A stretch of 64,000 nucleotides of DNA, taken from NCBI RefSeq assembly GCF_021869535.1, contig NW_026262679.1, forward strand, positions 86,301,143 through 86,365,142. Reading direction: 5' to 3'. The translations under genes were made by a program, and so were the position numbers. The first letter of the stretch is position 1. Every line of letters starts with the position of its first letter. A model generated the notes under the pieces. The model saw nothing but the letters and a program-made list of their open reading frames with translations, did not search any database and was not told the DNA's origin. The DNA comes from Mytilus californianus (Eukaryota > Mollusca > Bivalvia > Mytilida > Mytilidae). Shown here piece after piece: positions 1 through 12,072 of this stretch.

Positions 1-683
1 TCAACCAACTCGTGATGGCGTCCGTAAAATTTACGAAGGGATGATTTCAACTTCCCCATTTGGAACTCTTGGTTTAATAACTTTCTTGTGAGCAGCAATC
101 CTCTATCAAGGAAATCATGATAGGAAATACAAGCCCGGTTAAGTGTTGACACAGTTAAAATCTAGTACTTTTTATAAGTAAAATGTAAATAAACAAAAAT
201 AAACAAAAACATGATATGAAATCTTAAATTAATAAGAAAATTAATGTGAATGTTATTTGTTTGTAATAAATGAACTCATTCTGGTTTTTATTAAGTATCT
301 ATATTAAAATCAAACATTTTAATGAAAATAGAATTATAAAAACTTAAGGGAACTTATATAGAAAAAATGCTTTTGGCATAAAATCAACAAATATGTTATG
401 TTTTGAATTATGTATAATATTATTGGCATTTTATTATGTCCTTATAAAAAGTCACTTTGAATTTTAGCTCACAAATTTTATCTTGTTTACCTTGACCTAC
501 CTTTTTAAACTCAATTTAGAAGTAAAATTAAAAAAAAAAACACAATTTAACTCAAGTTTGAAATTAATGTCATTAAACATGTTAAATGCACTTCATTGCA
601 CTTAGGTCATGTACAATGTAAGTGAAAATATGTTTATACATGTTAAACAGTTTACCTGATAAAAAACAATTATAAACCTTAAT
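1..683. other. AT-rich non-coding DNA
   Basis: No supportable open frame or recognised repeat was found. The sequence is AT-rich with short A and T runs. Confidence 0.5.
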
Positions 684-1085
684 TAAAAAAATGAGGAGCT
701 GTGGTCTGATTGCCAATGAGACAAGTATCTAATAAAGTGAAAATGAAGTGATATAAAGCAATTTAAGGCACTGTATGGTCTTCAACAATGAAGAAAACCT
801 ATACTTTATACATGAAGCTGGCTGTATTAAAAAGTCCAGAGCATAAAAAATATGAAACGATTCAAACGAGAAAACTAAGAGCTTAATTCATAACAAAGCA
901 ATTACGAAAAACAAATATAACATGATTATATGACAACCACTGTACTACAGGTTACTAACTTTGGAACACCCCCCCCCCCCCTTTTCCATCCAACTTAAGA
1001 CGGTGGTGTAACAGCCCAACAAATGAACAAACTACAAAAATCAGTAGCAATTGGCTTAACTTAAAAGATCTGTAGGAGGCACACA
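684..1085 (-). repeat. R1 retroelement 3' tail, degenerate
   Basis: Read on the + strand it begins 'gaggagctgtggtctgatt' followed by 'gccaatgagacaa', then 'cttcaacaatgaagaaaacc' and 'acggtggtgtaacagccc'. This is the reverse complement of the R1 3' tail seen again at 13213-14090, 34655-34935 and 54365-55230. It is diverged by many substitutions and carries no coding sequence. A C homopolymer of about 13 bases (969-981) sits inside it. The family was recognised from memory of mussel repeats; the similarity between copies is visible in this window. Confidence 0.75.
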
Positions 1086-2086
1086 AACCACTAACATAAG
1101 AACAAAAGACAAAAAGAGTCAACATACATGTACATGTATATATTAAATTGTGTTTTTTTTAACTCAGCTTATACTTCTAGACCAAGTTAAAAGGTCAATT
1201 TATTGGTCGAGTTAAACAATTTAGTAAGTTTATGACTAAAATTACAAAGCCACTTCATAAATGTGTACATTTTATAAAGACATGTAGATGCTGGTATAAT
1301 TTTGCATACGTAGATGCTAGTCATGCTACATGCAGTATAATATGCATATTCAGACTATAACATAAAGATTCATCAGATTGGTGCTGTCAGTATAATCAGT
1401 CTGTTGAATTTAATTCATAGGTGTTGTAAATTTAACTTTAACCATGTTCTAAACATCTGATGCTGGGAATATATTTATGATTTGTCAATTTCAGAGAAAA
1501 CTAGCTAAAACACTCTTTTTCATACTGATACTAAACTACAATTTTGTGCTTTCATCATAAAAAGTCAGTTTTAACATGATAGAACATCGATATATCGCGC
1601 GATCATAATGCCATGTGTGCAGTGTGGTAAAAAAAAGTGCATCTAAATTTATAAATGATTTAGAGTCAATAACATTTTATTAATTTCAATGTGTACATAG
1701 ATTTCTACATATGCTTTGCATATAAAAATTACAAGTAATACTTAACAAAATGAAAGTACATTTTTGAAAGTTGTCAGTCACATTTTAGTTTACTTTAGCT
1801 GTTGAGAAGGGTACACAGCCTGAGTTATCACAAAATTTGTTGATTTAACTTAACAATTTTATTTATTGCGAACCCAATGATACTTTTCCACAGATTCACC
1901 TGCAAGTTACCTGTCGATCTAAACTTTTATAAGCTCTTTTGTCCCATCTAATAAATACAATAGCTATTGTTATCTGTGTAGTTTATTTGAAATTGATGGG
2001 ACCTTTAAATTTCTTCCAAGAGAAATCTATCACTCACTGATTAATTTACCTGAACAAAAAATTGAACTGTCAATAATGAAAATACA
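1086..2086. other. Unassigned non-coding DNA
   Basis: AT-rich sequence with no convincing coding frame, RNA gene or repeat copy recognised. Confidence 0.4.
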
Positions 2087-2504
2087 ATTATTGACCAGAA
2101 CGAAAAAAACAGGTTAAAATATTCACACTGGAACAAATATGTGACGACGTCTGAAAATATGGGCCTAGATGCGGTAAAACGTAATTTTGGCTATGACGTT
2201 GTAAAGTTAACGTTGACGAACACCTGCAAAATATTTGTTCGCTGCCTAAAAGCAATATTATTTCACTAATTATATCACATGTGCAGCTTACCATGTGTGC
2301 GTATTTCGTAATTGATATAATTAGTGAAATAATATTGTTTTTAGGCAGCGAACAATAATTTGCAGGTGCTCGTCAACGTTAACTTTACAACGTCATAGCC
2401 AAAATTACGTTTTACCGCATCTAGGCCCATTTTTTCAGACGTCGTCAAATATTTGTTCCAGTGTGAATATTTTAACCTGGTTTTTTTACGTTCTGGTCAA
2501 TAAT
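2087..2504. mobile_element. 418 bp near-perfect palindrome (foldback MITE)
   Basis: The left arm 2087-2277 and right arm 2313-2504 are reverse complements over about 191 bases with only scattered differences. The loop is 35 bases (2278-2312). The outer ends read 'attattgaccagaacg' and 'cgttctggtcaataat'. There is no transposase frame; the 68-codon minus-strand frame here is simply one arm translated. Such structures are typical of non-autonomous foldback or MITE elements. No clear target duplication could be fixed, so the superfamily is left open. Confidence 0.85.
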
Positions 2505-3525
2505 AAGTAAATGTTTTGTTTATTAGTACACTCCACAAAGGATAACAGATTATGTCAGGAATATTCTACAACACCCAACTTCTCCGAAAAAAGTACAGAT
2601 GACCAAGACAATAAACAATGAACATTTTTTAATACATGTTCCAGATAGCCTGGTTTGGTATGAGCACATATTTGGTTGGATGAAACATGTTTTACATGTG
2701 CTATGTATGCATCACATGCCATGCGTGTCCACAATCAGTCAAAATATCGGGAATAGGATTACAGATCAGACGACTTTATTGGTATCTATAGATCTAAGAC
2801 CACAAAATTATGTCTTGTTGAGACACCTCGTATCGGTCAACCAAATCGTCATTCGTGTCGAACCATTTATTTCCATTACTTTAAAAGTAATATCCCTGAT
2901 GGTCGAGATTGAATTTTGAAAACAAGAACGACGACATTTTCGCGAGTTTGTTTGATCAATCATAAATCCATTCCACGTACAAAACATTTTTTTATGAGGA
3001 AATGACAAATTAATTTGAAATTTTTTCACCAACATTTTGTCTCGTCTCACCTTAAAACCACATATAATTTAGTATTCACGATTGTAGTAGACGGAACACG
3101 TTTTCTACCTTCTTCAAAAAGTATTTGTTAATTACTGCAGAACATTTTTTTCTCGCCATCAGTTTGCTTGAACACGAAATTGCATTTTTATTACTAGACG
3201 CCCTTTAAACAGAAATCTTACTGTATGTATATAGGTGTATTATTATTATGTTTTGATTAGGTTGAACATTATTTTGTATATCATTTCAAGAGCACACATT
3301 AAATTACTGTTATCTGCAATGTATAAGTCGTTTTTAAGATACCATATAAATAGCAAAATTAGCTTCCTCCTATAGTTGAGGGCGTGTATTTCCATAATGT
3401 CAATTAGCTAGATAAGTAGTTTAAATGTAGTGTATTATAATGTTTACATAATTCCTGCTTTTAGTTCGTTTAATTGTCTTCGTAATTTGTGGATACAAAG
3501 TTAGTATACAAAAAATATTATCATT
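2505..3525. other. Unassigned DNA with chance open frames
   Basis: Frames of 80 to 106 codons overlap on both strands between 2599 and 3050. They have no domain features, and the overlap suggests chance. No repeat was recognised. Confidence 0.4.
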
Positions 3526-3828
3526 AAATTACGGGCGGGTCCTGTATTTAAATGTTTCATCAGTAATTGCTTTCAAAATGACTCGACATATTTCCCAAAT
3601 TGCCTCCATTGTAGAACTTGCTTCTGAAGAAAATAAATCGCTGGCTTGTACTTCATAGAAATACGAAGTGCACCACGCTCAGGATAATCCAGATGCATCA
3701 TTTAGTTGTATTGGCGCTGGTCTGTCTTGATGTTGTCCTAGGAATTGCCTATTCTTGTGTGACACAATGGCCCCTCCTCCGGTACCAATAAACTCAAGTC
3801 TTGGTGACGTAGTGGCTCTTAATTTATA
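3526..3828 (-). pseudogene. Decayed coding-like region, unknown family
   Basis: On the minus strand one frame stays open from about 3828 to 3526 apart from a single TGA at about 3679. Before the stop it contains 'RLEFIGTGGGAIVSHKNRQ', and after it 'SSTMEAIWEICRVILKAI'. Base composition is clearly more GC-rich than the surroundings and the frame has no other stop over about 100 codons, which suggests former coding sequence. I do not recognise the family. It has no start codon or splice signals that I can defend. It could be a transposon or host-gene relic. Confidence 0.35.
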
Positions 3829-4011
3829 CTAAACATATAATTCGTTCAAAAATATGTCAAAGGTTATAGAACCTACTAAACGATATAAACTCTTACTAAC
3901 ACTTTAACATTTACTTTGTCCTAATATGCAACGAGAGTAGTAATTTTACTAATAACACAACTACATTCACGATAAAAAAATCAATAAAAAAATGTAGTGT
4001 TCTAGTTTAAA

Positions 4012-4087
4012 GGAGACTTTATTGTAACTGTAGATTCGTGAATTACAAACATTATTTCCGCATCTACGGTTAACCATAAATGTCTCC
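4012..4087. repeat. Small imperfect foldback
   Basis: 'ggagactttattgtaactg' at 4012 is mirrored by the complement of 'ggttaaccataaatgtctcc' ending at 4087, with several mismatches. Both arms also carry a 'gtagat' / 'atctac' pair. It looks like a short hairpin MITE of 76 bases. Confidence 0.6.
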
Positions 4088-4357
4088 TCTTGATGTATAT
4101 CAACAGGCTAATAAAAGACAATAATACACATTTTAGATCATGCCAGATATATCTTTTAGTATGAATTACTGTTTGTAGCGTTGAAAAAAACCGTTCTGTC
4201 TTATTTTTGTTTCTTTCTTTCAGACTTACAGCCGAGATTTACTTTTGTCTAGTGGCTGAGTAGAAAATAGAACAAAAAAGCCTTGAAATAGCTCTAACTC
4301 TATGCATGTTCTATCACTCAAAATAAATGGAAAACAATTTTGATAACAAATGGTATC

Positions 4358-4592
4358 ATAAAGTAAATTAACAAAAATACCGAACTCCTATGGAAATTCA
4401 AAACAGAAAGTCCTTTATAAAATGGCAAAATCAAAAGCTCAAACACATCAAACGAATGGAAAACAACTGTCATATTCCTGGCTGGGTACAGGCATTTCCT
4501 AATGTAGAAAATGGTGGATTCAACCTGGTTTTATAACTAGCTAAACCTCTCACTTGTATGACAGTCGCATAGAATTTCATTATATTATATAA
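4358..4592 (-). repeat. R2 retroelement 3' tail
   Basis: Reads 'ataccgaactcctatgg', 'ggcaaaatcaaaagctc', 'acaactgtcatattcctgg' and 'aacctctcacttgtatgac' on the + strand. This is the reverse complement of the R2 tail at 52800-53065. It contains only the 3'-most part of the element. Confidence 0.8.
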
Positions 4593-4726
4593 TAAAGTGC
4601 ATATATCCTTTTCTTGTAAAAAACTTACGAAAACCGATCCTTAAGAAAATTGATTTGTTTTAACTTCAACAAAATATCGTCATACTGACGGGCAGCACTA
4701 AACACAAACTTACACCAGCACAGACT

Positions 4727-5107
4727 TGCATGTTACAGAGAAGAAATCAAATATTATCTTTCAAAATATGCAAGAGTATTTGCAAAAGTAAAGTGAGCGA
4801 TATGTCATATAGAAAGAAGCAGGACGGGTACATTGTGTGTCAAAGAAATAACACATATGAAAAAGAGAAACAATCAGACCTGGACTATGATCTCAACGAT
4901 AGAGAGAACGAAACGATATGGGAGATTAAAAAGAAAACAGAAAGGAAAAAGAAAAACGATTCACAATTCAGTGAATAATTATCGAAGTTCAAAAACAGAA
5001 GTACAAATAAATGTTGGTAAAGTTACAGATAATGAGAAAGAAAAAGCAACTGCAATTCACAATACTCTAATGTTAGAGCTTGCGTCACGACTCCAAAAAT
5101 TTAACTA
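4727..5107 (+). other. Lys-rich open frames, possible relic exon
   Basis: Two overlapping frames are open here. The first (4730-4978) ends in 'IKKKTERKKKNDSQFSE'. The second (to 5107) ends in 'AIHNTLMLELASRLQKFN'. They could be one coding stretch broken by a frameshift near 4975, because composition shifts little across the junction. The run of Lys and Glu codons may equally be low-complexity purine-rich DNA. No family was recognised. Confidence 0.2.
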
Positions 5108-5367
5108 GAATCAGCTGACATTTCGATCTTATAACTGGAGAATTCATGAAGAAGTGTGAAGATTTATTAAACTAGGTCTGAAGTACACCAGGATATGACA
5201 TAGTCGACTAACGTCTAATAAACAGAAATCCACTAAAATAACTTATTAAGATACCAGGCTTATATTTTTTAGATGGAAAATACTAACTTGTTTTTTACTT
5301 AAAGTTTTGACAGCAGTTAATATATAAATATGACCATATCAATGATATTTCATATGAACACATAAGT

Positions 5368-5590
5368 GTGGACTACTAGGCTGGTGATACACTCGGGAAG
5401 GAAAGCCCCACGAGCAGTGGCATCGATCCAGTGGTTATAGAAAAAATCAGCAATGATATCAGGCTTATAACTTTGTACGCCAGACGCGCGTTTCGTCTAT
5501 TGTCATTAACGCCTGAATCAAAAAAGTTTAAAGGCCAAATCAAGTTTGACTGGGGGATATGAATATGGTCATCCCAGGACTTCTCCCGTC
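5368..5590 (+). repeat. G-family interspersed repeat
   Basis: Contains 'aggctggtgatacactcgg', 'gtggcatcgatccagtgg' and 'cgccagacgcgcgtttcg'. These are shared with the copy at 50400-50610. Fragments of the same family occur at 11950-12020, 46495-46580 and 49965-50065. No coding frame. Confidence 0.75.
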
Positions 5591-5689
5591 TAGCAGTAAA
5601 CCCACTTCATAAGTTTGGCGTTGGTGCATGTATAAATATAGTCACGTCTTATCGCAATGGAAACATTAAATCCTATCCATTGTACTAGA

Positions 5690-5915
5690 CTCTGTGCGCC
5701 AAAAACCCTTGCAACAACTCTCTCAAATGGTCTAAGTCTTACTTCATCCAATAAACCAAAATTTACTACTAGCAGCAGTTAAAATATCTCACCCTTTATC
5801 CAGATCAACATTCCTTACAATGGATTGTATTATTGTTAATTTGTTCTCGTCCTAAAAATGCATGGACTATTTGCCACTTGACATTACGCATGCAACAATC
5901 AATCAATTCGAACAT
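5690..5915 (+). repeat. D/H-family repeat, 3' part
   Basis: Ends with 'gttaatttgttctcgtcc', 'atgcatggactatttgcc' and a 'caatcaatcaat' terminus. The copy at 20125-20215 shares this. The preceding 'aaaacccttgcaacaactc' resembles the body of the family. Confidence 0.65.
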
Positions 5916-8517
5916 GAGAAATTCAGTGAAACAAATCATAAATTGACAGAACACACGCAATTACACTACACATTGCTTGAAGTGATGATTAAAAACAAAA
6001 AGGGTTAACGACTGGCATAGTTCTTACATTTCATGTAAGTTAAAAGACTTTGAACGTGAATGTCTGATAGCAGAGAATTTTTTAACGTTTATTGGTCGTG
6101 ATGGTGAAAGACATCTGTCAAATTTAAAGTGATATTAGAACAGACTAGAACTTTTTTGACATTGATAAACCTGTATTGTGCTGAACTTGTCAGTATATCA
6201 TAATATGTTGCATTTGAAAAGCACCTCATTAATTGTAATTTAGCGTGAAGAATAGAAAGCATCGTTTATAACAAGCTTCATTAAATGATATCTAATGCTT
6301 CACTTTACAGCTAGATGATGTCATAAAAGGAGTAAAAATCGACGACATATACCCCACATTTCCCATTTTAACAGTTGTGCCATCGAGTACATATTCATAT
6401 TTACAGCATTGGATTTATATGTGCTAGAACTTGAAATTGAAGAGTGAAACTGATACAAATTCACCATAATGATTCATTTATACTTGGCGGCGAAATTAAT
6501 GCGACAGATTTTCTTGGATACAATATCAAAAGTGACTTCTCAAAAACAAAACTCACAAATTTGGGAGAACTAGTAGATAAGGAAAATCAAAATAAAAAAG
6601 CTGCAGAAATTATTGCAGCGCTTTAAAAATGATGACAGACAGACATGTTGTTTACAGTTCACTTAAAAATTTATTAGAAAATGGAAGTTAGAGTGCCTCA
6701 GTAATTGAAAATTATGAACCATTTAATGCAGATATGTAAAAAAAGCCTATTAGAAATAAATCATTTCAAATGTAATTTACATGTTCTTGTAAATTTTGGG
6801 TCTCAAGCCCTAAATAAATGGGCTAAAACAATTATTGTTTCAAATACATTGCCAGCCGGCTCCTTTTCTCAAAGTACACCCGATTTTATTCGTGCTGCAC
6901 CCTAACTGTGTGTTCCTGTCGCCAATCAAAAATTATCTGGTTACGGACTGTTATTTAACTTCTACCTAGAAAGCTTAACTCCACCAATTTAACAAAAAAT
7001 GTCTACTTTTTACGGACATTGAATTTATATTCTATTTTCAATGGCAGCATTCGTATTTTATCATGCGAAACACATAATTTTTTTTTTATTAAATTCTATT
7101 TTGATGATAGACATAGTCATCCTGAGTCATGTGTAGGATATTACGTTAATAATAATGTGTACTTGGCAGGTTGTCGTGCATTTGGGTATAATTGTTTAAC
7201 TATGTACTGGTCCCTTATGGAGACAGATCGAAGGGACTTAGCACATTCTTGATTTAAATTATGTTTGGCTAAATTTCTTAAACTTTCTAGTTTTCTATAG
7301 ATTCAACTAACTTATTCCGTGGAATAGTCATGTATCCTGATAATACTATTAGAGACGAAGTTTACAATAGCTTATTTTTGGACTGTGATATTGAGATTGA
7401 TATTTTAACAATTGAAGCACTACAAATTCTGTGTACAAACTTTCTTACTATAATTAAACGTCAGCTTGGTGATAACCTTCCCGGTGGCAAATTGAGTATC
7501 GATAGCGAACATAATTGTGAACAGAAAACAAATGTTTCTGAAAATGTTTCAACAACTAACATAATTTCAGAGCGTGACTTTGCTTACTTGTATCGTTTAT
7601 AAAGTGAAAAAGCAAACGCGAATACAATAGTCACAGAAGGAATGATTTTATTTTCAAACAATAAAACTTAAAATGGTTGGAGAGTTTAGAACCTGAAAAT
7701 AAAAGGAAGGTTTCAAAATAGTAAGGGGAAATGCTCCTAACATAATCAGAAATTAGACAACAGAAAATTGTCTTCAAACAGAAACACATTGACTTAATTA
7801 ATAAAAGGACAGAGGAAACTCTTAGGCTACAGCAAAATAAAATTGAAGAGTTAAATAAAATAAGAGGGGAGAGTGGACTTGTCTGCAAGAAATATATGAC
7901 AATATAATGAATATATCAAAAGCCAAGAAGATTGAAGTTGTTAATGTGCAAATTAAATTTCAGCGTCCTATTTTGAAAAACAAATTCTGCTGACAAAACG
8001 GTGTTCAGATTTTCAATTCAAGGAAGGCAATGAGAACTTAGCGAATTAATCGAAACTTATCAATTTTGTTAAAAATGTCTGGTTCAACCTACCCTGAAAA
8101 AGACCAACAATTGTCTGACAGTAATACAGAACTACTATTAAAAAGTAAAGAAAAAAGAGAGCAATTTATTTCTGAACAGAGGGATTCTATTATTCAGAAA
8201 ATACAGAATTTAAAGGGAAAAAAATCAGGAAGCAATGAAACAGTAAAACAAAGTGATTATGTACCCCCCAAAAAGCATGCAAAACAATCAAGCTCTTAGA
8301 ATGAAACAGATAGCGACAATTTGTGAGTAGTGAGTATCATTCGCCAAACAATGATGACATAATCATAGAGGAAAATGTCTTTATAATTGAATCTGGATTT
8401 GAGATGGTGCCAAAAGACAGTTATTGTCGATCCTTTGTCATTCCTGAAATGGAAAACATTAACAAAAAATGTGAAATATATAAAGCAAAGTATTTTGAAA
8501 GTGTTGGAAGACATTGA
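5916..8517 (+). pseudogene. Long decayed copy of an uncharacterised invertebrate protein family
   Basis: About 2.6 kb of plus-strand sequence holds a chain of short open frames in changing phase that read as one broken protein. In order: 'CKLKDFERECLIAENFLTF' (about 6040), 'LDDVIKGVKIDDIYPTFP' (6311), 'INATDFLGYNIKSDFSK' (6500), 'QALNKWAKTIIVSNTLPAG' (6800), 'YWSLMETDRRDLAHS' (7200), 'LQILCTNFLTIIKRQLGD' (7420), 'ERDFAYLYRL' (7570), 'ANTIVTEGMILFSNNKT' (7615) and a C-terminal 'KCEIYKAKYFESVG' (8470). Stops at 7600, 7668 and many frameshifts make it non-functional. From memory this order matches large uncharacterised, multi-copy proteins of bivalves and cnidarians; that match is not verified. 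No introns are apparent, so it may be retrocopied or element-borne. Confidence 0.55.
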
Positions 8518-9959
8518 ATTGTCAGTATGTGGTTTATTCTAAATAATTGCTTTGTTTTCAATTAAGTATTTTCTACAATTAACTTTAAGCTAGATGATTT
8601 TGCCTGTATAATGGTGTCCGCAGATACCATTCCTGACTTTTCGTAACCTTACCAGTGTTGATTCTATGGAACAAGAGAAATACTAATAAATGTGTCAAAA
8701 AGCAATTTTCATACCGAGAGTGAAGGGGAGACTATTGACAAAAATTTAGAATTTTTTTTTTTTATATTTTAAAAAATGTGGTAGTTTTATTTCAAATGGC
8801 TGTCATTTTTTATCTTAGTTTGTAAGTGGTCAAAATTAAATACCCTCTTTTAAATCTATGAATTTGCACTGGCGGCCATCTTTAAGAAAAAAGGGGGTGA
8901 AATGACATGTTATAAATAGACATAACTTTGCAACCGCACATCAGAGTTTTTCAAATAAGGTCTTAAAATGCTCGTCTCGGCAAATTCTTAACAGTTAATG
9001 CAAGAAAAATACAATATATTCCCTGTAATCATATAGGCCTGGCCTCTCTAGCTGTTGATATCGATTGGGTCAAACAGTCGAGATATATCGAATCTTGAAA
9101 TACCGATAAAATAAATTAATTGTGTATCTATAAGGAATCTATGTAAAAGGGACGATTATTGCGCATTTTGAATTTTGCCATTTCAGAATTTATCGTAATT
9201 ATGTTCAGCTGAATTTTTCATATACGGCAGTAAAACCCGTCCTTCTTTCCAGTCAAACAACTTTTAAGAATATATCTTTCGAATTAATTGTTAATGTTTT
9301 CTTGGTTCTAAATGTGCTTAGATATTTGCCACGGAGCGTTAAATAAACAACAACTAATTAATCAGAACCAAAGAATTGTTTACTTTGGTTTTTTAAAAGA
9401 CGACTTAAAAGACAAATGGATCTGAAAAATAACAATAAACGAAAAAAATATCTGACAGCAATCGCCTAATCTGACATGTCGCATTACCCTCGCTTGGAGC
9501 ATTTGTCAACACTATGAGTAATACTCTCAGTGTATCTATACAGTTGCTTAACGTTGGACAAGCACGTTATAGAAGAAAGGTTAAAATTAAGGTCAATATG
9601 TTGAATGGCGTTGTTGTTTTGCCCCGCGAAACACGCTTAAGTAAATGATTTTAAGCAGACGACAAATTTTAATGGATTCTGTTGCCGTCACATGGAAGGC
9701 TTGTCGGAGGTTTAAAGAAGAAACCAACATTTTAATTATCCTTGTTACAGAAATACTAATATCATTAAGTGGAAATTTACTCCCTGCCTTACAAATTCAG
9801 ACAAATATACGATAACAGAAAGGTAAACAAACTCAAGTGTCATTCTTCCTTTCAACGCAGACATATGTAACAGGAACCAAGTTATTTCGCTCATTAGTGC
9901 AATGCATTTTTAGCATAATAGAGTTTTTATTCCCTCTATTTTACTGCAAACAAATTACT
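8518..9959. other. Unassigned AT-rich DNA
   Basis: No coding frame, RNA gene or recognised repeat. Short palindromic words such as 'tcgagatatatcga' at about 9079 are too short to interpret. Confidence 0.4.
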
Positions 9960-10770
9960 TTCTCAGACTTGTTTACCCAAAGGAACTTACAATAAATAAA
10001 TCAAATATTAACAACAATAAGTGTCCTTTCCTTGATTTAGACATTTCAGTTGTACACCAGAAACTCTTCAGAAAACTTTACTGCAAAAGGGATGATTTTT
10101 CTTTCCCTATTGTTAATTTTCCTTTTATGGACGGTGATGTTGCTTTGGCACCGTCTTACGGTGTTTATGTATCCCAACTCGTTCGCTATGCCCATGTCTG
10201 TAGTGACGTTTTTGGATTTCAATGAGCGTATATCTATGTATTACTGGTAAATTATTCAGTCAGGGATTTCGTTACCACAAACCTTTACTTAGTTCATCCA
10301 TAGATATAAAGATTTGCTGTTCCTATAAAAAAAACTTATTTCAGACGGAATAGCACAACCTAAATTTTACAATTATGATGTTTACCAAGCCCGGAAATGT
10401 ATGTAAACTTATCAATTTTTCAAATAAACTTATTCTAAAAGGTTACTAATTCTACATTATAATTGGATCTTTGAGTATTGTTGTTATTGGTTTAAATATT
10501 TATTTTGTTATCCGTAATATAAAACCTTACTAAATAGTATTGTTATATTGTTATGCACATATGCACTTTCAAGGTACTACAATGCTTATGTTTGGCATTG
10601 CACAAGATCATGTTTTTCTCTGACTGTTAATGACGTCTTTACACTAAATTTATTGGATGTTGGATGTGTATTGATTGATATACACGTCTTAGATACATGA
10701 TTTCTTTCATTAGATGTTATTGGTTTTGAACTAACTGTCAGTAACTGTCAATTATACCAAATCTCCTGAT
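9960..10770 (+). pseudogene. R1 reverse-transcriptase C-terminal fragment
   Basis: An open stretch from about 9966 to 10229 encodes 'KCPFLDLDISVV', 'KRDDFSFPIVNFPF' and 'APSYGVYVSQLVRYAHVCSD', then stops at TGA (10229). Further pieces of the same protein follow in other frames, for example around 'ggtaaattattcagtcaggg' at 10249, which encodes the 'GKLL..QGFR' region also seen at 60000. The 3' end reads 'tttggcattgcacaag' and 'actgtcagtaactgt', as at 60425-60570. The catalytic palm of the RT lies upstream in the family and is absent. This is a dead, 5'-truncated retroelement copy. Assignment to an RT clade is uncertain. Confidence 0.75.
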
Positions 10771-11949
10771 TTTTATATAGAATCATCAGGTGATTTTGGT
10801 CTAAAATTTGAGAATGCAGGTAAGGTAAACGTTACTTACTTGTGAAAATTCCACACTACAGATCTTTCTCTTTAAACGGACAAATCATGAACGTAATCGT
10901 CTTGTATCTGCTTTTTCACGTATTTTGGTTCATTGAAATAGCAAGTATACCACGGTAATATTAAAGAATTTTAAATCTAAAAAGATGTGTTTTGATTGAC
11001 CAAATTTAATATTAAAAAACCTTAGAAGTTAATTGTTCTCTGCACTGTTTGACCTTATCCAAGTCAGCCTATCTTGCAGAACCTACTCATTGTAAACACT
11101 GGTAATTTGAATACATTAAGAAATTAATAAGAATCTAAAGTTCCAATTCCCTAATTCAAAGATGACCGTATCTGAATTTAGTTAAAAGTTTTAGGTCCCT
11201 TTTAGGCTTACATGTCCGATCGGTTCTATGTATTATACATCCCTGGCTTTCAAATGTTTAGGGAGTTGAACATTCCTGATGAAAGTAAATCGAATCGGAC
11301 GCACAAACTTGCAAGTGTTTTTCAAATGGTTATCGTTTCACAAAAGGTCGTAGATCGTGAAATATGTCGTAATAAGTGTTGTGTATGTTTTATGTAAGGG
11401 CCTCAAGGTAGATACGTGAATCCTTTTTGAAACACCCTCTTTAAATAAAGTAATGATTATATTATTATTATTTTATTATTATTTCGACGGGTGTATAAAA
11501 ATGAAATATAATTGAACAATAGGAATCTGTAAAGACATGAAAATGGGGGTTGAATAATGAGAGCTGTATTCTTTTATTCTTTTTATCGGCAATTTGTCTC
11601 AACAACATGTTTTTTTCTTAACAATCTGAATATAATTAGTATTATTAAGCGTACAAAATGTTGTGATAGTTGTTTGAATAGTGTGAATGAAATTGCGTGC
11701 ATTCCATTGATTAATTGACGCGAATGGAAAGGGACGCGTGACGTCATTGTCTTATATTTTCGATTATCAGGTCCTGTCTATGATGTTTAAAAAAAATAAA
11801 AGGGAAGATGGAAGAAATGCAACTAATTCAATATATTATATATTATATGGCCATTAGATGGTGATGCCAATCTCTGTTATATATGGAATTTATCAATTTA
11901 TAAACGAACAATTTTTGAAAGTTATGATATAAATCATGTCGGTATCAAA
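10771..11949. other. Unassigned DNA with TTA-type simple repeat
   Basis: AT-rich. A run of 'att' units lies near 11458-11483. The 61-codon frame at 11212-11397 has no family features. Confidence 0.4.
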
Positions 11950-12020
11950 GTACTTACTTACTACTGACCTGATGCTACCCTCGAGGACTCCAGTAGCGGT
12001 ATCGACCCAGTGCTATAAAA
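11950..12020 (+). repeat. G-family fragment
   Basis: 'gatgctaccctcgaggac' and 'ggtatcgacccagtgct' correspond to the G-family copy at 50400-50470. Only about 70 bases are recognisable. Confidence 0.5.
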
Positions 12021-12072
12021 ACAGTGAATAGAACAACCTATTCTGTATAATTCATACTCAATTCCTAAATAT

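Noticed and set aside
2088-2294. 68-codon minus-strand frame
   Set aside because: It is one arm of the 418 bp palindrome translated and shows no protein features.
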